Source: Rhodocyclaceae bacterium | GTDB taxonomy: Bacteria; Pseudomonadota; Gammaproteobacteria; Burkholderiales; Rhodocyclaceae | Direction of reading: 5' to 3' | NCBI GenBank assembly: GCA_020445665.1 | Contig: JAGRGD010000332.1 | Coordinates: 1 to 35,204 of the forward strand | DNA: 35,204 bases | Shown: positions 6,799 to 14,034 of the stretch, one piece after another | Layout: each line of letters starts with the position of its first letter | How positions within the stretch are numbered: the first letter of the stretch is position 1 | Notes under the pieces: generated by a model | Told to the model about the DNA's origin: nothing | The model's database searches: none | The model's input: only the letters and a program-made list of their open reading frames with translations | Program-made: the position numbers and the translations under genes

Positions 6799-6803
6799 AG
6801 ATC

Positions 6804-7739
6804 TCAGGGCACCGGCCCCAGCCTCAGCGGCCGGGGCTGCAGCCGCCCGGGCAATTCGGCCAGTCGCGCTGCAGCGACGTCCCGCACCGCCTGGTCAAGC
6901 CGCGACAGGCCCAGCGACGGCGCCACGCCGCTGGCGCGCATCAGCCTCAGCTGCACCGGCACGGGCGGTTCGATGCGGTAGAGGGCCACCCGCGCGGGAT
7001 CCAGACTGCTGGCCGTGAACCCATCCACGAAGGCATAGCCGATGCCGCGCTCGACCAGTGAGCCGGCCATCAGGTAGGTCTGCACGCGCAGGCGGGAGAC
7101 GCCTTGCCAGTTGGCCTCCTCGAGGACGCTCGACAGCGCGTCGCCCAAGGGGGTGCTCTCGGCCAGCGTGATGCCCGGGCGTGCCGCCAGACGGTGGCGG
7201 TCGGGGTGTCCGGCATGGCGCCAGTCGATGGGCGTGGCGAGGAAAATCTCACTGGCGGCCAGCTCGGCCACCGTGATCTCGACCCGCGCCGGTGGCTCGA
7301 GGGCGACACCCACGTCGATCTCCAGCGCGCCGAGGCGGTCCTCGATCTCCGGTGTGTGGATCGCCCACAGATCGCACTGCATGGCCGGGTGTTCCCGGTG
7401 CAGGTGCGCCAGGGCGTCGGGCAGCAGGGCCGCCGCCAGGGATGGTGTCGCAGCGACGCGCAGGAAGCCGGCGCCGCCCCGTCGCAGGTTCTCGGCCAGG
7501 GCGTCCACCCGTTCGATCTCCCGCCAGCTGCGGCGCACCTGGCGATACAGGGTCTCTGCCTCCGGCGTCGGGGCGAGGCGGCCGCGCGTCCGTTCAAAGA
7601 GCGGAAAGCCGAGGGACAGCTCGGCGTGGCGGATCACCCGCGAGACCACCGGCTGGGAGACGTGCAGCAATCGGGCGGCGGCGCTGACCGAGCCGCTCAG
7701 CATCACGGCACGAAAGACCTCCAGCTGTCTGAGTCGCAT
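6804..7739 (-). CDS. LysR-family transcriptional regulator
   Basis: This encodes 311 residues. The N-terminal winged helix-turn-helix is clear: MRLRQLEVFRAVMLSGSVS, then AARLLHVSQPVVSRVIRH as the recognition region (about 21-38), then FERTRGRLAPTPEA. The remainder (about 90-300) is the two-lobed substrate-binding effector domain, for example FLRVAATPSLAAALLPDAL and VERGIGYAFVDGF. LysR regulators usually control a divergent neighbour and sense a small molecule linked to its pathway. Here that neighbour is a DadA-like flavoprotein followed by a TAXI TRAP transporter, so an amino-acid effector is likely. The 117-base intergenic region contains an inverted repeat suited to a LysR operator. The specific effector cannot be read from the sequence. 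Confidence 0.92.
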   Translation of the reverse strand: MRLRQLEVFRAVMLSGSVSAAARLLHVSQPVVSRVIRHAELSLGFPLFERTRGRLAPTPEAETLYRQVRRSWREIERVDALAENLRRGGAGFLRVAATPSLAAALLPDALAHLHREHPAMQCDLWAIHTPEIEDRLGALEIDVGVALEPPARVEITVAELAASEIFLATPIDWRHAGHPDRHRLAARPGITLAESTPLGDALSSVLEEANWQGVSRLRVQTYLMAGSLVERGIGYAFVDGFTASSLDPARVALYRIEPPVPVQLRLMRASGVAPSLGLSRLDQAVRDVAAARLAELPGRLQPRPLRLGPVP

Positions 7740-7762
7740 TGCCTATGTCCTGAAGGTATGAG

Positions 7763-7780
7763 TTACCGAATGATCGGCAA
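7763..7780. promoter_or_regulatory. Inverted repeat in the LysR/dadA divergent promoter region
   Basis: TTACCG (7763-7768) and CGGCAA (7775-7780) flank six bases and match as an inverted repeat with one mismatch. Its position 77 bases before the dehydrogenase start and 24 bases before the LysR start suits an autoregulatory LysR-type site. It is not a strict T-N11-A box. Confidence 0.3.
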
Positions 7781-7856
7781 CACGCTATCCCTCTGCAAGG
7801 CTTAATCTGTGGGCTGTGACGGCAAACTGGCGTCCTTCGGGAAAGAGCATTCAGCT

Positions 7857-9113
7857 ATGGACATCTGTGTGATCGGGGGCGGCATCGTCGGGCTCGCCTC
7901 GGCCTGGTACCTCGCCGAAGATGGTCACGACGTGACGGTGATCGAGGCGCGGCCCGGTGTCGGGATGGGCACCAGCCAGGCCAATGGCGGGCAACTCTCG
8001 TACCGCTACATCGCCCCCCTCGCCGACCCCGAGGTGCTCGCCAAAATCCCCGGGTGGATGCTCCAGCCGGACGCGCCTGTGCGCTTTCGCCCCCGCTTCG
8101 ATCCGGACCAGTGGCGCTGGCTGGTGGGCTTCCTGCAGGTGTGCAACCGCCGCGACCAGAGCGATTCAGTGGCGGCCCTGCTGCCGCTCTCCCTTTACAG
8201 TCGGCAACTGGTCGGTGAGCTCGTCGCGCAGGCGGGTCTCGATTTCTGCTGGCGACGCAACGGCAAGCTGGTGGTCCACCGGGATCGTGGCAGCTTCGAG
8301 GCGGCGCGGCGTCGCTTGGACGCCCAGCCCACACTCGCGGCCGCCCAGCAGGCGCTCGATGTACGGGCCTGTCTCCAGGTCGAGCCGGCGCTTGCGCGCA
8401 TGGCGCCCCATCTGGCCGGCGGCATCCATACGCCGGACGAAGAGGTGGGCGACTGCCTGAGCCTGTGCCGCGAGTTGGCCCGTGTCCTGTCGGCGCGCGA
8501 GCGGCCCGTGCGCTTCCTGGTGGGCGAGACGGTCGAGCGGATCGAGACGCGGCAGGGCGCGCTGACGGCCCTGGTGACCTCGCAGCGCCGACTCGAGCCG
8601 GCGGCCTGCGTCGTGGCCAGCGGGACCGACACGACCCGGCTCCTCCGTCCCCTCGGCGTGCATGTCCCGATCTATCCCCTCAAGGGCTACAGCATCAGTC
8701 CGCCGGTGCTTGCGGCGGGCGGCGTGCCGGAGGCGAGCATTACCGACTACCAGCGCAAGATCGTCTACGCCCGTATCGGCGAGCGCCTGCGGGTGGCCGG
8801 GATGGCGGACATCGTGGGCTTCGACGCGTCGGTCCGGGCCGCCCGGATCGATACCCTCGTGCGCGAGACGCGGGAAAACTTTGGTGACGCCGTCGACTAT
8901 CGCGACCTCGAGGAATGGGCCGGACTGCGGCCCGCGACGCCCAGCGGAAGGCCCGTCGTCGGCGCCACGCGGATTCGGGGCCTGTGGCTGAACGTCGGCC
9001 AGGGAGCACTGGGATTCACGCTGGCGGCGGGTTGCGGTCGCCTGATCGCGGACCGCATCGGTGGCCGCCAGCCCCTTGTTCCCGATGCCCCCTTCATGCC
9101 GGAGGCGGCGTAA
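7857..9113 (+). CDS. D-amino-acid dehydrogenase-like FAD oxidoreductase (DadA family)
   Basis: This encodes 418 residues. It starts with the FAD dinucleotide-binding fold DICVIGGGIVGLASAWYLA followed by VTVIEA. GTSQANGGQLSYRYIAPLAD is the typical DadA-type segment just after it. Near the C terminus, EEWAGLRPATPSGRPVVGAT and GLWLNVGQGALGFTLAAGCG complete the DAO fold. DadA enzymes oxidise D-amino acids to 2-oxo acids and pass electrons to the membrane quinone pool. The ATG at 7857 is used because the fold begins exactly there; an in-frame upstream ATG at 7809 would add a non-homologous tail. It is flanked by a divergent LysR gene and a codirectional TAXI-TRAP system, suggesting substrate import followed by oxidation. 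Substrate range is unknown; glycine/proline-oxidising relatives are alternatives. Confidence 0.88.
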   Translation: MDICVIGGGIVGLASAWYLAEDGHDVTVIEARPGVGMGTSQANGGQLSYRYIAPLADPEVLAKIPGWMLQPDAPVRFRPRFDPDQWRWLVGFLQVCNRRDQSDSVAALLPLSLYSRQLVGELVAQAGLDFCWRRNGKLVVHRDRGSFEAARRRLDAQPTLAAAQQALDVRACLQVEPALARMAPHLAGGIHTPDEEVGDCLSLCRELARVLSARERPVRFLVGETVERIETRQGALTALVTSQRRLEPAACVVASGTDTTRLLRPLGVHVPIYPLKGYSISPPVLAAGGVPEASITDYQRKIVYARIGERLRVAGMADIVGFDASVRAARIDTLVRETRENFGDAVDYRDLEEWAGLRPATPSGRPVVGATRIRGLWLNVGQGALGFTLAAGCGRLIADRIGGRQPLVPDAPFMPEAA

Positions 9114-9294
9114 TGGCGCCATCCCGTGGTGCGGCGCGGCAGCGAGAAAACCCATTCCCCGGGGAGACTCGGGGGCGGCGTGGGGTATATCCTTTCAGGA
9201 CGGACCTCGCGTCATCCGACGTTGCCGGGCCGGATTCCCGGTGCGATCGGCGCTACGTTTCGTGTTTTTGCCAAGTTAACCGAGGAGGGTTTCA

Positions 9295-10266
9295 ATGCTG
9301 AGCAAAAAATTCACCGCTGCGGCCGTACTGGCCGCCACCATGATGGCGGGCACGACGGCCGCGCTGGCCGCCGATACCTTCATCACCATTGGCACGGGTG
9401 GCGTCACGGGCGTCTACTACCCCACGGGCGGTGCCATTTGCCGGCTGGTGAACAAGGGCCGCAAGGACCACGGCATCCGCTGTTCGGTCGAGTCCACTGG
9501 GGGCTCGGTCTACAACCTCAACACCATCCGCGCCGGTGAACTCGACATGGGCGTGGCTCAGTCCGACTGGCAGTACCACGCCTACCATGGCACCAGCAAG
9601 TTCGAGGACCAGGGACCGAACAAGGACCTGCGCGCGGTCTTCTCGGTGCACGCCGAGCCATTCACCGTGGTGGCCCGCGCGGACTCCGGCATCAAGAACT
9701 TCGCCGATCTGAAGGGCAAGCGCGTCAATATCGGCAACCCGGGGTCGGGCCAGCGGGGCACCATGGAGGTCGTCATGCAGGCCATGGGCTGGAGCATGGA
9801 TGACTTCGCGCTGGCCTCCGAGCTGAAGGCTGCCGAGCAGTCCAAGGCCCTGTGCGACAACAAGATCGACGCCATGGTCTATACGGTCGGTCACCCGGCC
9901 GGCTCGATCAAGGAAGCCACCACCACCTGCGACACGGTGCTGGTGAATGTCGAGGGCCCGGCCATCGACAAGCTCGTCGCCGACAACGCCTACTATCGCA
10001 AGGCGGTCATTCCGGGCGGCATGTACCAGGGCAACCCGGATGACACCAGGACCTTCGGTGTCGGCGCCACTTTCGTCTCGTCCACCAACTCGTCGACCGA
10101 AACGGTCTACGCCGTGGTCAAGGCGGTGTTCGAGAACTTCGATGACTTCCGCCGCCTGCATCCGGCCTTCGAGAATCTGGAGAAGGCGCAGATGATCAAG
10201 GACGGCCTGTCCGCCCCGCTGCATGACGGCGCTGCCAAGTACTACAAGGAAGCCGGCCTGATGTAA
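9295..10266 (+). CDS. TAXI-family TRAP transporter solute-binding protein
   Basis: This encodes 323 residues with a clear Sec signal peptide ending in ALAA near residue 25. The mature start [20 protein letters not shown] and the following [20 protein letters not shown] and [12 protein letters not shown] are hallmark TAXI blocks. Later segments such as [20 protein letters not shown] and [18 protein letters not shown] complete the fold. TAXI proteins capture substrates (glutamate, other organic acids or amino acids in studied cases) in the periplasm and deliver them to a Na+-coupled fused TRAP permease. The start is supported by GAGGAGGG six bases upstream of the ATG. The gene sits 181 bases after the DadA-like gene and 199 bases before its permease. 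The hairpins in that latter gap may keep its transcript more abundant. Confidence 0.93.
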   Translation: MLSKKFTAAAVLAATMMAGTTAALAADTFITIGTGGVTGVYYPTGGAICRLVNKGRKDHGIRCSVESTGGSVYNLNTIRAGELDMGVAQSDWQYHAYHGTSKFEDQGPNKDLRAVFSVHAEPFTVVARADSGIKNFADLKGKRVNIGNPGSGQRGTMEVVMQAMGWSMDDFALASELKAAEQSKALCDNKIDAMVYTVGHPAGSIKEATTTCDTVLVNVEGPAIDKLVADNAYYRKAVIPGGMYQGNPDDTRTFGVGATFVSSTNSSTETVYAVVKAVFENFDDFRRLHPAFENLEKAQMIKDGLSAPLHDGAAKYYKEAGLM

Positions 10267-10275
10267 GCGGCCGGT

Positions 10276-10392
10276 CGGGGCGGCGATCGCCGCCCCGGCA
10301 ATTGGGCGCCTGTCGTCGCGGGCGCCCGGGCCCACCCACCCGCACGGTGGACGGGGGCCTACTGTCTCTCGGGCCTTCCCGCAGGAGGCCCG
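10276..10392 (+). other. Three consecutive hairpins between binding-protein and permease genes
   Basis: The 199-base gap has three strong stems. The first is a perfect 22-bp palindrome at 10276-10297 (GGGGCGGC-GATC-GCCGCCCC core). The second pairs GGGCGCC (10304-10310) with GGCGCCC (10321-10327). The third pairs CGGGCCT (10370-10376) with AGGCCCG (10386-10392). None has a T tract. Hairpins here commonly protect the upstream message from 3' exonucleases or cause partial termination, giving more binding protein than permease. Confidence 0.6.
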
Positions 10393-10465
10393 GGCCATTC
10401 GGTTCGAGGCACGGTCCCATCGGGCGTCTACCGGGGGGCACGCGCCGCCGACAGAGAGGTCAGTC

Positions 10466-13066
10466 ATGACGGATACAGCGCAGGGGCGCGATGTGACCCT
10501 GGACAAGGAACTTCAGGACATGATCGCGCAGTCGGACAGCGGCGCGCGCAATCCGGCGGGTCTGCCCGGCAAGCTGCTCTTCGGCGTGGCGCTGGTATGG
10601 TCCCTGTTCCAGCTCTGGGTGGCCTCCCCGCTCCCCTTCACGTTCGGTTTCGGCGTCTTCAACGACACCGAGGTCCGCAGCCTTCATCTGGCCTTCGCGA
10701 TCTTCCTGGCATACACGGCCTACCCGGCGCTGGCCTCGTCGCCGCGGGACCGCATTCCGGTCACGGACTGGATCATGGCCCTGCTGGCCGCGGGCAGCGC
10801 GGCCTACATCTTCATCTTCTACGAGGATCTCTCGGGCCGCTCCGGCGCGCCCACCGATATGGATCTGGCGGTTGGCATCTGCGGCATGGTCCTCCTTCTC
10901 GAGGCGACCCGTCGGGCGCTGGGGCCGCCGCTGATGATCGTCGCCACGGTGTTCCTGATCTACACCTTCTTCGGGCCCTACATGCCCGAGGTCATCGCCC
11001 ACAAGGGCCAGAGCCTGTCCAAGGTGATGTCGCACCAGTGGCTCACCACCGAAGGGGTATTCGGTGTTGCCCTCGGCGTCTCGAGCAGCTTCGTCTTCCT
11101 GTTCGTCCTGTTCGGCGCGATGCTCGAGAAGGCCGGCGCCGGCAACTACTTCATCAAGATGGCCTTCGCGCTGCTCGGGCACATGCGGGGTGGTCCTGCC
11201 AAGGCGGCCGTGGTCGCTTCTGCGGCCACCGGCCTGATCTCCGGGTCGTCGATCGCCAACGTGGCGACCACCGGCACCTTCACGATCCCGCTCATGAAGC
11301 GGGTCGGATTTCCCGGCACCAAGGCCGGCGCGGTGGAGGTCGCCGGCTCGACCAACGGGCAGCTGACGCCACCGGTGATGGGCGCGGCCGCCTTCCTGAT
11401 GATCGAGTACGTCGGCATCAGCTACATCGAGGTCATCAAGCACGCGATCCTGCCGGCCGTGATCTCCTACATCGCGCTGGTCTATATCGTTCACCTCGAG
11501 GCCCTCAAGGCCAACATGCAGGGCCTGCCCCGGCGTGGCTCGAGCACGCTGGCGCAGAAGCTCGCGAGCTTCGCCGGCATCGTGGCGGGCACCTGCGTGA
11601 TCGGCTTCGCCGTCTATTACGGCATCGGCTGGATCAAGGACGTGGCCGGCGGCGCGGCCATCTACCTGGTCGGCCTGCTGATCCTGGCGGCCTACGTCGG
11701 CTTGCTGAAGTTTGCGGCCCGCCATCCGGAACTGGAGATGGACGACCCCGACGACCCGGTGCTCGAACTGCCGGAGGTCGGGCCGACGGTGAAGGTGGGC
11801 CTGTACTTCCTGCTGCCGATCGTGGTGCTGATGTGGTGCCTGATCGTGGAGCGCTTCTCGCCGGGGCTGGCGGCCTTCTGGGCGACGCTGCTGATGATCT
11901 TCATCGTCCTGACCCAGCGGCCGTTGCTGGCCCGCTTCCGCGGCCGCGAGACCGGCGGCACGCTATCCCAGGGGGTCGCCGAGTGCATTGACGGGCTCGT
12001 CGTCGGTGCCCGCAACATGATCGGTATCGGCGTCGCCACTGCCGCTGCCGGCATCGTGGTTGGCACGATCACGCTGACCGGCATCGGGCAGGTGATGATC
12101 GAGTTCGTCGAGCTGATCTCGGGCGGCAACCTGCTGCTGGCGCTGATCTTCACCGCGATGATCTGCATCATCCTCGGTATGGGGCTGCCCACCACGGCCA
12201 ACTACATCGTCGTATCCAGCCTGATGGCGCCGGTGGTGGTTGCCCTCGCCGCCAACGAGGGAATGATCGTCCCGCTGGTGGCGGTGCACATGTTCGTCTT
12301 CTACTTCGGCATCCTCGCCGACGATACGCCACCGGTCGGCCTGGCCGCGTTCGCGGCCGCGGCGATCGCCAAGGCCGACCCGATCAAGACCGGCATCCAG
12401 GGCTTCATGTACGACATCCGGACCGCGATCCTGCCGTTCATGTTCATCTACAACACCCAGTTGCTGCTGATCGGCATCGACCACTGGTTCGAGCTGATCG
12501 TCGTCATCGTGGGGGCGCTGGTCGGCATGCTTCTGTTCGCGGCGGCGACCCAGGGCTACTGGCTGACCCGCAGCCGGATGTGGGAGTCCGCCGCGCTGCT
12601 GCTGGTTACCTTCACCTTCTTCCGGCCGGGCTATTGGTGGGACATGGTCTATGAGCCGACCCACTTGCTGCCTGCCACGCAACTCGTCGAGCTGGCAGGC
12701 AAGGTGCCTGAGGGCGGCAAACTGGTGATGACCGTGGCGGGGGAGACGATCGACGGCGATCAGGTCGAGAAGGCCGTGCAATTGCCGCTCGGGTCGGCGG
12801 GCGACGGTGCGGCGCGGCTGATGGAGGCCGGCCTCGAACTGCGCGAGGAGGACGGCAAGGTCCTCGCCGACAATGTCGGCTTCGGCAGCCCGGCCCAGGA
12901 GGCCGGCATCGACTTCGACTGGGAGATCAAGGATATTCTTGTCGAGGCCGAACGCCCGCCCAAGCAATGGATGTTCGTGCCGGCGATGCTGCTGCTGTCG
13001 CTGGTCGCCATGCTGCAAATTCGCCGGCGGCGGGACGAGCCGTCATCTACCGCCGCGGCCCAGTGA
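10466..13066 (+). CDS. Fused TRAP transporter permease (4TM/12TM) with C-terminal extracytoplasmic domain
   Basis: This encodes 866 residues. The N-terminal hydrophobic part corresponds to the small DctQ-like subunit and the rest to the large DctM-like subunit, as usual in TAXI systems. Conserved DctM blocks are visible: GGPAKAAVVASAATGLISGS, TNGQLTPPVMGAAAF, MGLPTTANYIV and FYFGILADDTPPVGLAAFAA. After the last block comes a soluble segment (about 725-830). It includes SPAQEAGIDFDWEI, which resembles a PDZ-type ligand loop, and then a final membrane helix and RRRRDE tail. This tail resembles the DUF3394 extension associated with TRAP permeases; that name is from memory. The start has GAGAGG upstream. 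It is followed 12 bases later by a UspA-family gene. Confidence 0.92.
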   Translation: MTDTAQGRDVTLDKELQDMIAQSDSGARNPAGLPGKLLFGVALVWSLFQLWVASPLPFTFGFGVFNDTEVRSLHLAFAIFLAYTAYPALASSPRDRIPVTDWIMALLAAGSAAYIFIFYEDLSGRSGAPTDMDLAVGICGMVLLLEATRRALGPPLMIVATVFLIYTFFGPYMPEVIAHKGQSLSKVMSHQWLTTEGVFGVALGVSSSFVFLFVLFGAMLEKAGAGNYFIKMAFALLGHMRGGPAKAAVVASAATGLISGSSIANVATTGTFTIPLMKRVGFPGTKAGAVEVAGSTNGQLTPPVMGAAAFLMIEYVGISYIEVIKHAILPAVISYIALVYIVHLEALKANMQGLPRRGSSTLAQKLASFAGIVAGTCVIGFAVYYGIGWIKDVAGGAAIYLVGLLILAAYVGLLKFAARHPELEMDDPDDPVLELPEVGPTVKVGLYFLLPIVVLMWCLIVERFSPGLAAFWATLLMIFIVLTQRPLLARFRGRETGGTLSQGVAECIDGLVVGARNMIGIGVATAAAGIVVGTITLTGIGQVMIEFVELISGGNLLLALIFTAMICIILGMGLPTTANYIVVSSLMAPVVVALAANEGMIVPLVAVHMFVFYFGILADDTPPVGLAAFAAAAIAKADPIKTGIQGFMYDIRTAILPFMFIYNTQLLLIGIDHWFELIVVIVGALVGMLLFAAATQGYWLTRSRMWESAALLLVTFTFFRPGYWWDMVYEPTHLLPATQLVELAGKVPEGGKLVMTVAGETIDGDQVEKAVQLPLGSAGDGAARLMEAGLELREEDGKVLADNVGFGSPAQEAGIDFDWEIKDILVEAERPPKQWMFVPAMLLLSLVAMLQIRRRRDEPSSTAAAQ

Positions 13067-13078
13067 GGGGGAAGCCCG

Positions 13079-13507
13079 ATGATCGACACCATCCTGTTGC
13101 CCATCGACCTGCAGGAAACCCAGCTCGCCGAGAAGGCGGTGGCCTTCACCATCGAGGAGGCGCGTCGCCACGGGGCAGAGGTTCATGTGCTGACGGTGAT
13201 CCCGGGGTTCGGGATGCCCATCGTGGCGTCCTATTTCCCGGATGCGACGTTGAAGAAGGCGGCGGATGAGGTGGCCCGGTCGCTGAAAGCGTTCGTCACT
13301 GACAACCTGCCCGACGATGTGACCGTCCTTAGCCACGTGATGCAGGGCAATCCGGCCGAGAAGATCGTTCAGCAGGCCGATCGGCTCTCCGCGGACCTGA
13401 TCGTGATCCCGTCTCATGCCAAAGGCCTGGAACGCACCCTGCTCGGTTCATGCGCGAGCAAGGTCGTCGATCATGCGCGCTGCTCGGTGATGGTCATCAA
13501 GGGGTGA
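13079..13507 (+). CDS. Universal stress protein A family protein linked to a TRAP transporter
   Basis: This encodes 142 residues with the UspA fold. MIDTILLPIDLQETQLAEKA is the first strand and nucleotide-binding aspartate, VLTVIPGF the second strand, and DLIVIPSHAKGLERTLLGSC with SVMVIKG the C-terminal ATP-binding segment. The usual G-2x-G-9x-G(S/T) pattern is only partly met (HAKGLERTLLGS). Known precedents are TRAP operons in which a UspA protein, such as TeaD of the ectoine transporter, binds ATP and modulates uptake. The 12-base spacing from the permease indicates co-transcription and probably a regulatory role on this transporter. The closing hairpin at 13511-13529 suggests it ends the operon. 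Confidence 0.9.
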   Translation: MIDTILLPIDLQETQLAEKAVAFTIEEARRHGAEVHVLTVIPGFGMPIVASYFPDATLKKAADEVARSLKAFVTDNLPDDVTVLSHVMQGNPAEKIVQQADRLSADLIVIPSHAKGLERTLLGSCASKVVDHARCSVMVIKG

Positions 13508-13510
13508 ACG

Positions 13511-13529
13511 GCGGCCGCCTCCCGGCCGC
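13511..13529. terminator. Hairpin between convergent usp and pilZ genes
   Basis: GCGGCCG (13511-13517), loop CCTCC and CGGCCGC (13523-13529) form a perfect 7-bp stem. It lies in the 25-base gap between stop codons at 13507 and 13533. There is no clear T tract. Confidence 0.5.
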
Positions 13530-13532
13530 GCC

Positions 13533-13937
13533 TCACACGATCGACGGACCCAGCACGATCTCCTCGGCGTCGTCGGCGCTGACGCGAACCGCCGCCACAT
13601 CGAAGACGTGGCCGGCGAGCCAGTCGGCGAGTTGCCGGTGGGCGTCTTCCGACAGATCGATGAAGCGGCAGCCGGCCAGACCGCCCTTGACGCCCTGGGC
13701 GAAGTTGACGATCTGGGCCTGACCGCTCACGCCGCCGATGGTGTCTTCGCGCTCGATCAGGAACTCAAACGGGCGCTCGCTTGCCGGCGGCGTCGAGATG
13801 GCCATCGAGAAGCCTTCGATGGAGAGGTCTTCGAGCAGCACCCTGCCGCCATACCACGACAGCCAGAAGCGGGACCGCCCGACCAGATTGGTCACGATCC
13901 GTTGCGATCCCCTGCGCTCGACTGCCTCGTCCGCCAT
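13533..13937 (-). CDS. PilZ-domain protein
   Basis: This encodes 134 residues. The two c-di-GMP-binding motifs of PilZ domains are present: ERRGSQR (RxxxR) near the N terminus and EDLSIEGFSM (D/NxSxxG) about 30 residues later. Beta-strand-rich sequence follows and ends in a helical ADWLAGHVF region. The ATG at 13937 is supported by AGGAGG on the minus strand; the frame is open further upstream but has no homologous sequence there. PilZ proteins bind cyclic di-GMP and control motility, polysaccharide or pilus functions through partner proteins. No partner is evident beside it, the neighbours being a UspA gene (convergent) and a secreted protease (codirectional). Confidence 0.88.
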   Translation of the reverse strand: MADEAVERRGSQRIVTNLVGRSRFWLSWYGGRVLLEDLSIEGFSMAISTPPASERPFEFLIEREDTIGGVSGQAQIVNFAQGVKGGLAGCRFIDLSEDAHRQLADWLAGHVFDVAAVRVSADDAEEIVLGPSIV

Positions 13938-14034
13938 GCTGCCTCCTCTGTTCGGCTCCCGGGTCTGTGGCACCTGCACAGTGGGGTTGACGGAGCCACG
14001 CCCTAGCATCGTTACGGCGGCATGCCGCTGGGCT

